NCBI RefSeq assembly: GCF_902830275.1
Contig: NZ_CADESW010000025.1
Span: 1-64,000, forward strand
Length of the DNA stretch: 64,000 bases
Direction: 5' to 3'
Origin: Burkholderia stagnalis
GTDB taxonomy: Bacteria; Pseudomonadota; Gammaproteobacteria; Burkholderiales; Burkholderiaceae
Shown: one piece after another, positions 62,602 through 64,000 of the stretch
How positions within the stretch are numbered: position 1 is the stretch's first letter
Layout: each line of letters opens with the position of its first letter
Position numbers and translations under genes: made by a program
Notes under the pieces: generated by a model
The model's database searches: none
Seen by the model: only the letters and a program-made list of their open reading frames with translations
Told to the model about the DNA's origin: nothing

Positions 62602-62630
62602 AAATTGAGGATGGTTATGCGGCTTTCAAG
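62602..62630 (-). promoter_or_regulatory. Sigma-32 (heat shock) promoter candidate for clpB
   Basis: On the minus strand CTTGAAA (62624-62630, full match to the RpoH -35), a 14-bp spacer and CTCAATTT (62602-62609, 5 of 7 fixed positions of CCCCATNT). The start of transcription would be about 37 bases from the ATG region. Confidence 0.7.
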
Positions 62631-62708
62631 CGATTTCGTGTCGATTCAGCGCAAAAATGTTGCGGGAGCGGCGCAGCGTGCGAGCCGGCGGCCTGGGCGG
62701 CGAGGTGG

Positions 62709-63203
62709 TCAGCCTTCGAGCGGCGACGGTTCGGCGGGCGACGTGGCCCGCACGACGGCGATCGGCTGGATGCCGAGCAGCGCCGCGAGCGGCGCCGCGG
62801 GCTGGGCGAGCTCGCCGAGCGTGTGCCGGTCGAGCTCCGTGAAAAATGCGTCGCGCGCCGCCGCCAGCACGCCCTTCAGGCGACACTGCGGCTCGATGAC
62901 GCAGGCCCTCGGCGCTTCGCCGCCGGCAAAGCAGCCGACCAGCGCAAAATCGTTCTCGGTCTCGCGCACGACCTGGCCGACCGTCAGGCGCGTCGACTCC
63001 GGAAACAGCCGCAGCCCGCCATTGCGGCCGCGCACGGTGTCGACCCACCCGAGCTCGCCCAGGCGCTGCACGACCTTCATCAGATGGTTCTTCGAGATGC
63101 CGTAGGCATCCGAGATCTCCTGGATCGTCGCAAGACCTTCACCCCGCACGGCGAGGTAAAGCATGACTCTCAGCGAGTAGTCGGTGTAGTCGGTGAGTCT
63201 CAT
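62709..63203 (-). CDS. nsrR: Rrf2 family regulator, NsrR-like
   Basis: A 164-residue winged-helix regulator (MRLTDYTDYSLRVMLYLAVR, then IQEISDAYGISKNHLMKVVQ). Three Cys in the C-terminal part (CFAGGEAPRACVIEPQC, C-x9-C-x5-C, about residues 91-107) fit an iron-sulfur cluster site as in NsrR, the nitric-oxide sensing repressor. IscR has a different spacing (C-x5-C-x5-C). The divergent truncated haemoglobin gene supports a role in the NO response. The name is a likely but not proven assignment. Confidence 0.82.
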   Translation of the reverse strand: MRLTDYTDYSLRVMLYLAVRGEGLATIQEISDAYGISKNHLMKVVQRLGELGWVDTVRGRNGGLRLFPESTRLTVGQVVRETENDFALVGCFAGGEAPRACVIEPQCRLKGVLAAARDAFFTELDRHTLGELAQPAAPLAALLGIQPIAVVRATSPAEPSPLEG

Positions 63204-63325
63204 GGGCGAAAGAACAGTCGTTGATGATCCTGCACGGATGGGACGGGCGGCGGGCGCGCGCCCTGCGCGGGGCCCGCGGGCTGGCCGGCATGCGGCGCCG
63301 GTTGCCGGGACAGCCGCCGCGCAAT

Positions 63326-63340
63326 AAGATGCAGGGCATT
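63326..63340. promoter_or_regulatory. Possible NsrR half-site upstream of the haemoglobin gene
   Basis: AAGATGCA followed by GGGCATT. The first half agrees with the AAGATGYA half of the known NsrR palindrome; the second half is imperfect. It lies 87 bases before the haemoglobin ATG. Confidence 0.35.
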
Positions 63341-63426
63341 CGCACGTTTATCGAGGGGTTGGCCGACGCTATTGTGCGTCAAAATCATGCCGGCGTCCCG
63401 CCCTTTGCCCGGCCCCTATTTCCATC

Positions 63427-63984
63427 ATGACCGCCACGCCTACCCTGCCCGACGCCGCGCCGAACCGGCCCCGCGACACGGAACCGACCGAAGACAACAT
63501 CCGCGCACTCGTCTACGCGTTCTACGACCGCGTGCGCGCCGACCCGCTGCTCGGCCCCGTATTCGATGCCAGGCTGGCCGGCCGCTGGGAGGACCACCTG
63601 CCGAAGATGGTGACGTTCTGGTCGAGCCTCGTGCTCGGCACCAAGGGCTACCGCGGCAACGTGCAGCAAGCGCACCAGCCGCTCGACGGCGTCGAGCCCG
63701 CGCATTTCAGCCGCTGGCTCGCGCTGTTCCTGAACACGGTCGATGCGCGCTACACGCCGCCCGCGGCGGTTCGCTTCATGGAGCCGGCGCTGCGGATCGC
63801 GCAAAGCCTGCAGCTGAGCCGCTTCGGCTGGGATTACCGGATTCCGCCCGAGCAGCAGGCGCTGCTCGACGCCGTCGCGCCGCGCCGCCGCGATCCGGGC
63901 GACGACGTCGCCCACCTGCCGTCGCGTACGCGCGGCGAGCCGTTCCCGGCGAAGATCATCGGGCGCAATCCGGCCGACGAATAA
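63427..63984 (+). CDS. Group III truncated haemoglobin
   Basis: A 185-residue haem protein of the truncated globin class III. It shows the helical pattern NIRALVYAFYDRVRADPLLG with a conserved Phe-Tyr pair, the loop FDARLAGRWEDHLPKMVTFW and the likely proximal His in GVEPAHFSRWLALF (about residue 98). A polar tail of about 40 residues follows the globin fold. Such proteins are thought to handle nitric oxide, peroxide or oxygen at low tension. The pairing with an NsrR-like repressor supports an NO link. No signal peptide. Only 16 bases remain to the window edge. Confidence 0.88.
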   Translation: MTATPTLPDAAPNRPRDTEPTEDNIRALVYAFYDRVRADPLLGPVFDARLAGRWEDHLPKMVTFWSSLVLGTKGYRGNVQQAHQPLDGVEPAHFSRWLALFLNTVDARYTPPAAVRFMEPALRIAQSLQLSRFGWDYRIPPEQQALLDAVAPRRRDPGDDVAHLPSRTRGEPFPAKIIGRNPADE

Positions 63985-64000
63985 GCCGCGCTCAGCGCGG

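Overview
The window reads as a segment of the main chromosome of a Burkholderia species, most probably of the Burkholderia cepacia complex. The reasons are the very high GC content, the Burkholderia-like proteins (class I PhaC, HisZ, type B L31, Kup, the AcoXABC-LipA set) and betaproteobacterial gene order. It is almost entirely conserved core genome. I see no insertion sequence, prophage, CRISPR array, tRNA or rRNA gene. The one structural RNA gene is ffs (4.5S SRP RNA).

Layout. 1-2102: polyhydroxyalkanoate genes (phaC and the start of phaA). 2469-5383: pgeF and rluD diverging from bamD. 5484-8812: a dinG/yoaA-type helicase, a DUF465 protein and a secreted coiled-coil protein. 8977-13313: tex convergent with kup. 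13565-20891: a leftward block, hfq-hflX-hflK-hflC-DUF2065-hisZ-purA-phosphoribosyltransferase (RNA chaperone, FtsH regulators, histidine and purine metabolism). 21056-30108: a second leftward block, ndk-rlmN-rodZ-ispG-hisS-yfgM-bamB-der, matching the E. coli der/hisS/ndk neighbourhood but without the pilF/pilW gene often found between rlmN and rodZ. 30358-33459: a Bax-inhibitor-1 family membrane protein, rlmD and a small EEP-family phosphohydrolase. 33466-37946: surE-pcm-nlpD-rpoS followed by a PolB-like 3'-5' exonuclease. 38064-42941: a CaiB-type CoA transferase, recR, ybaB/ebfC, dnaX and ffs. 43313-49837: trxA, rho, mtfA, rpmE2, an ArnT-like glycosyltransferase and a MATE transporter, all rightward.

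49876-57617 is the main accessory module: an acetoin dehydrogenase operon acoX-acoA-acoB-acoC-lipA read leftward, with the sigma-54 activator gene acoR divergent. The acoX-acoR spacer holds a perfect-consensus -24/-12 promoter pointing at acoX and, nearer acoR, a cluster of CGTCTCA/TGAGACG half-sites that probably binds AcoR. The operon brings its own lipoyl synthase to lipoylate AcoC but no E3 dihydrolipoamide dehydrogenase.

57631-63984: a MerR regulator and carboxymuconolactone-decarboxylase-like gene with a textbook MerR operator in a 19-bp promoter spacer; a secreted ComEA-like helix-hairpin-helix protein with a histone-like tail; a YidB protein; clpB with a sigma-32-like promoter; and an NsrR-like Rrf2 regulator divergent from a group III truncated haemoglobin, probably a nitric-oxide response pair.

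Most of the annotation is secure. The new-looking points are regulatory: the aco control region, an attenuator-like hairpin between phaC and phaA, and the acidic RluD tail whose Glu codons serve as the Shine-Dalgarno of pgeF. I found no convincing undescribed system.
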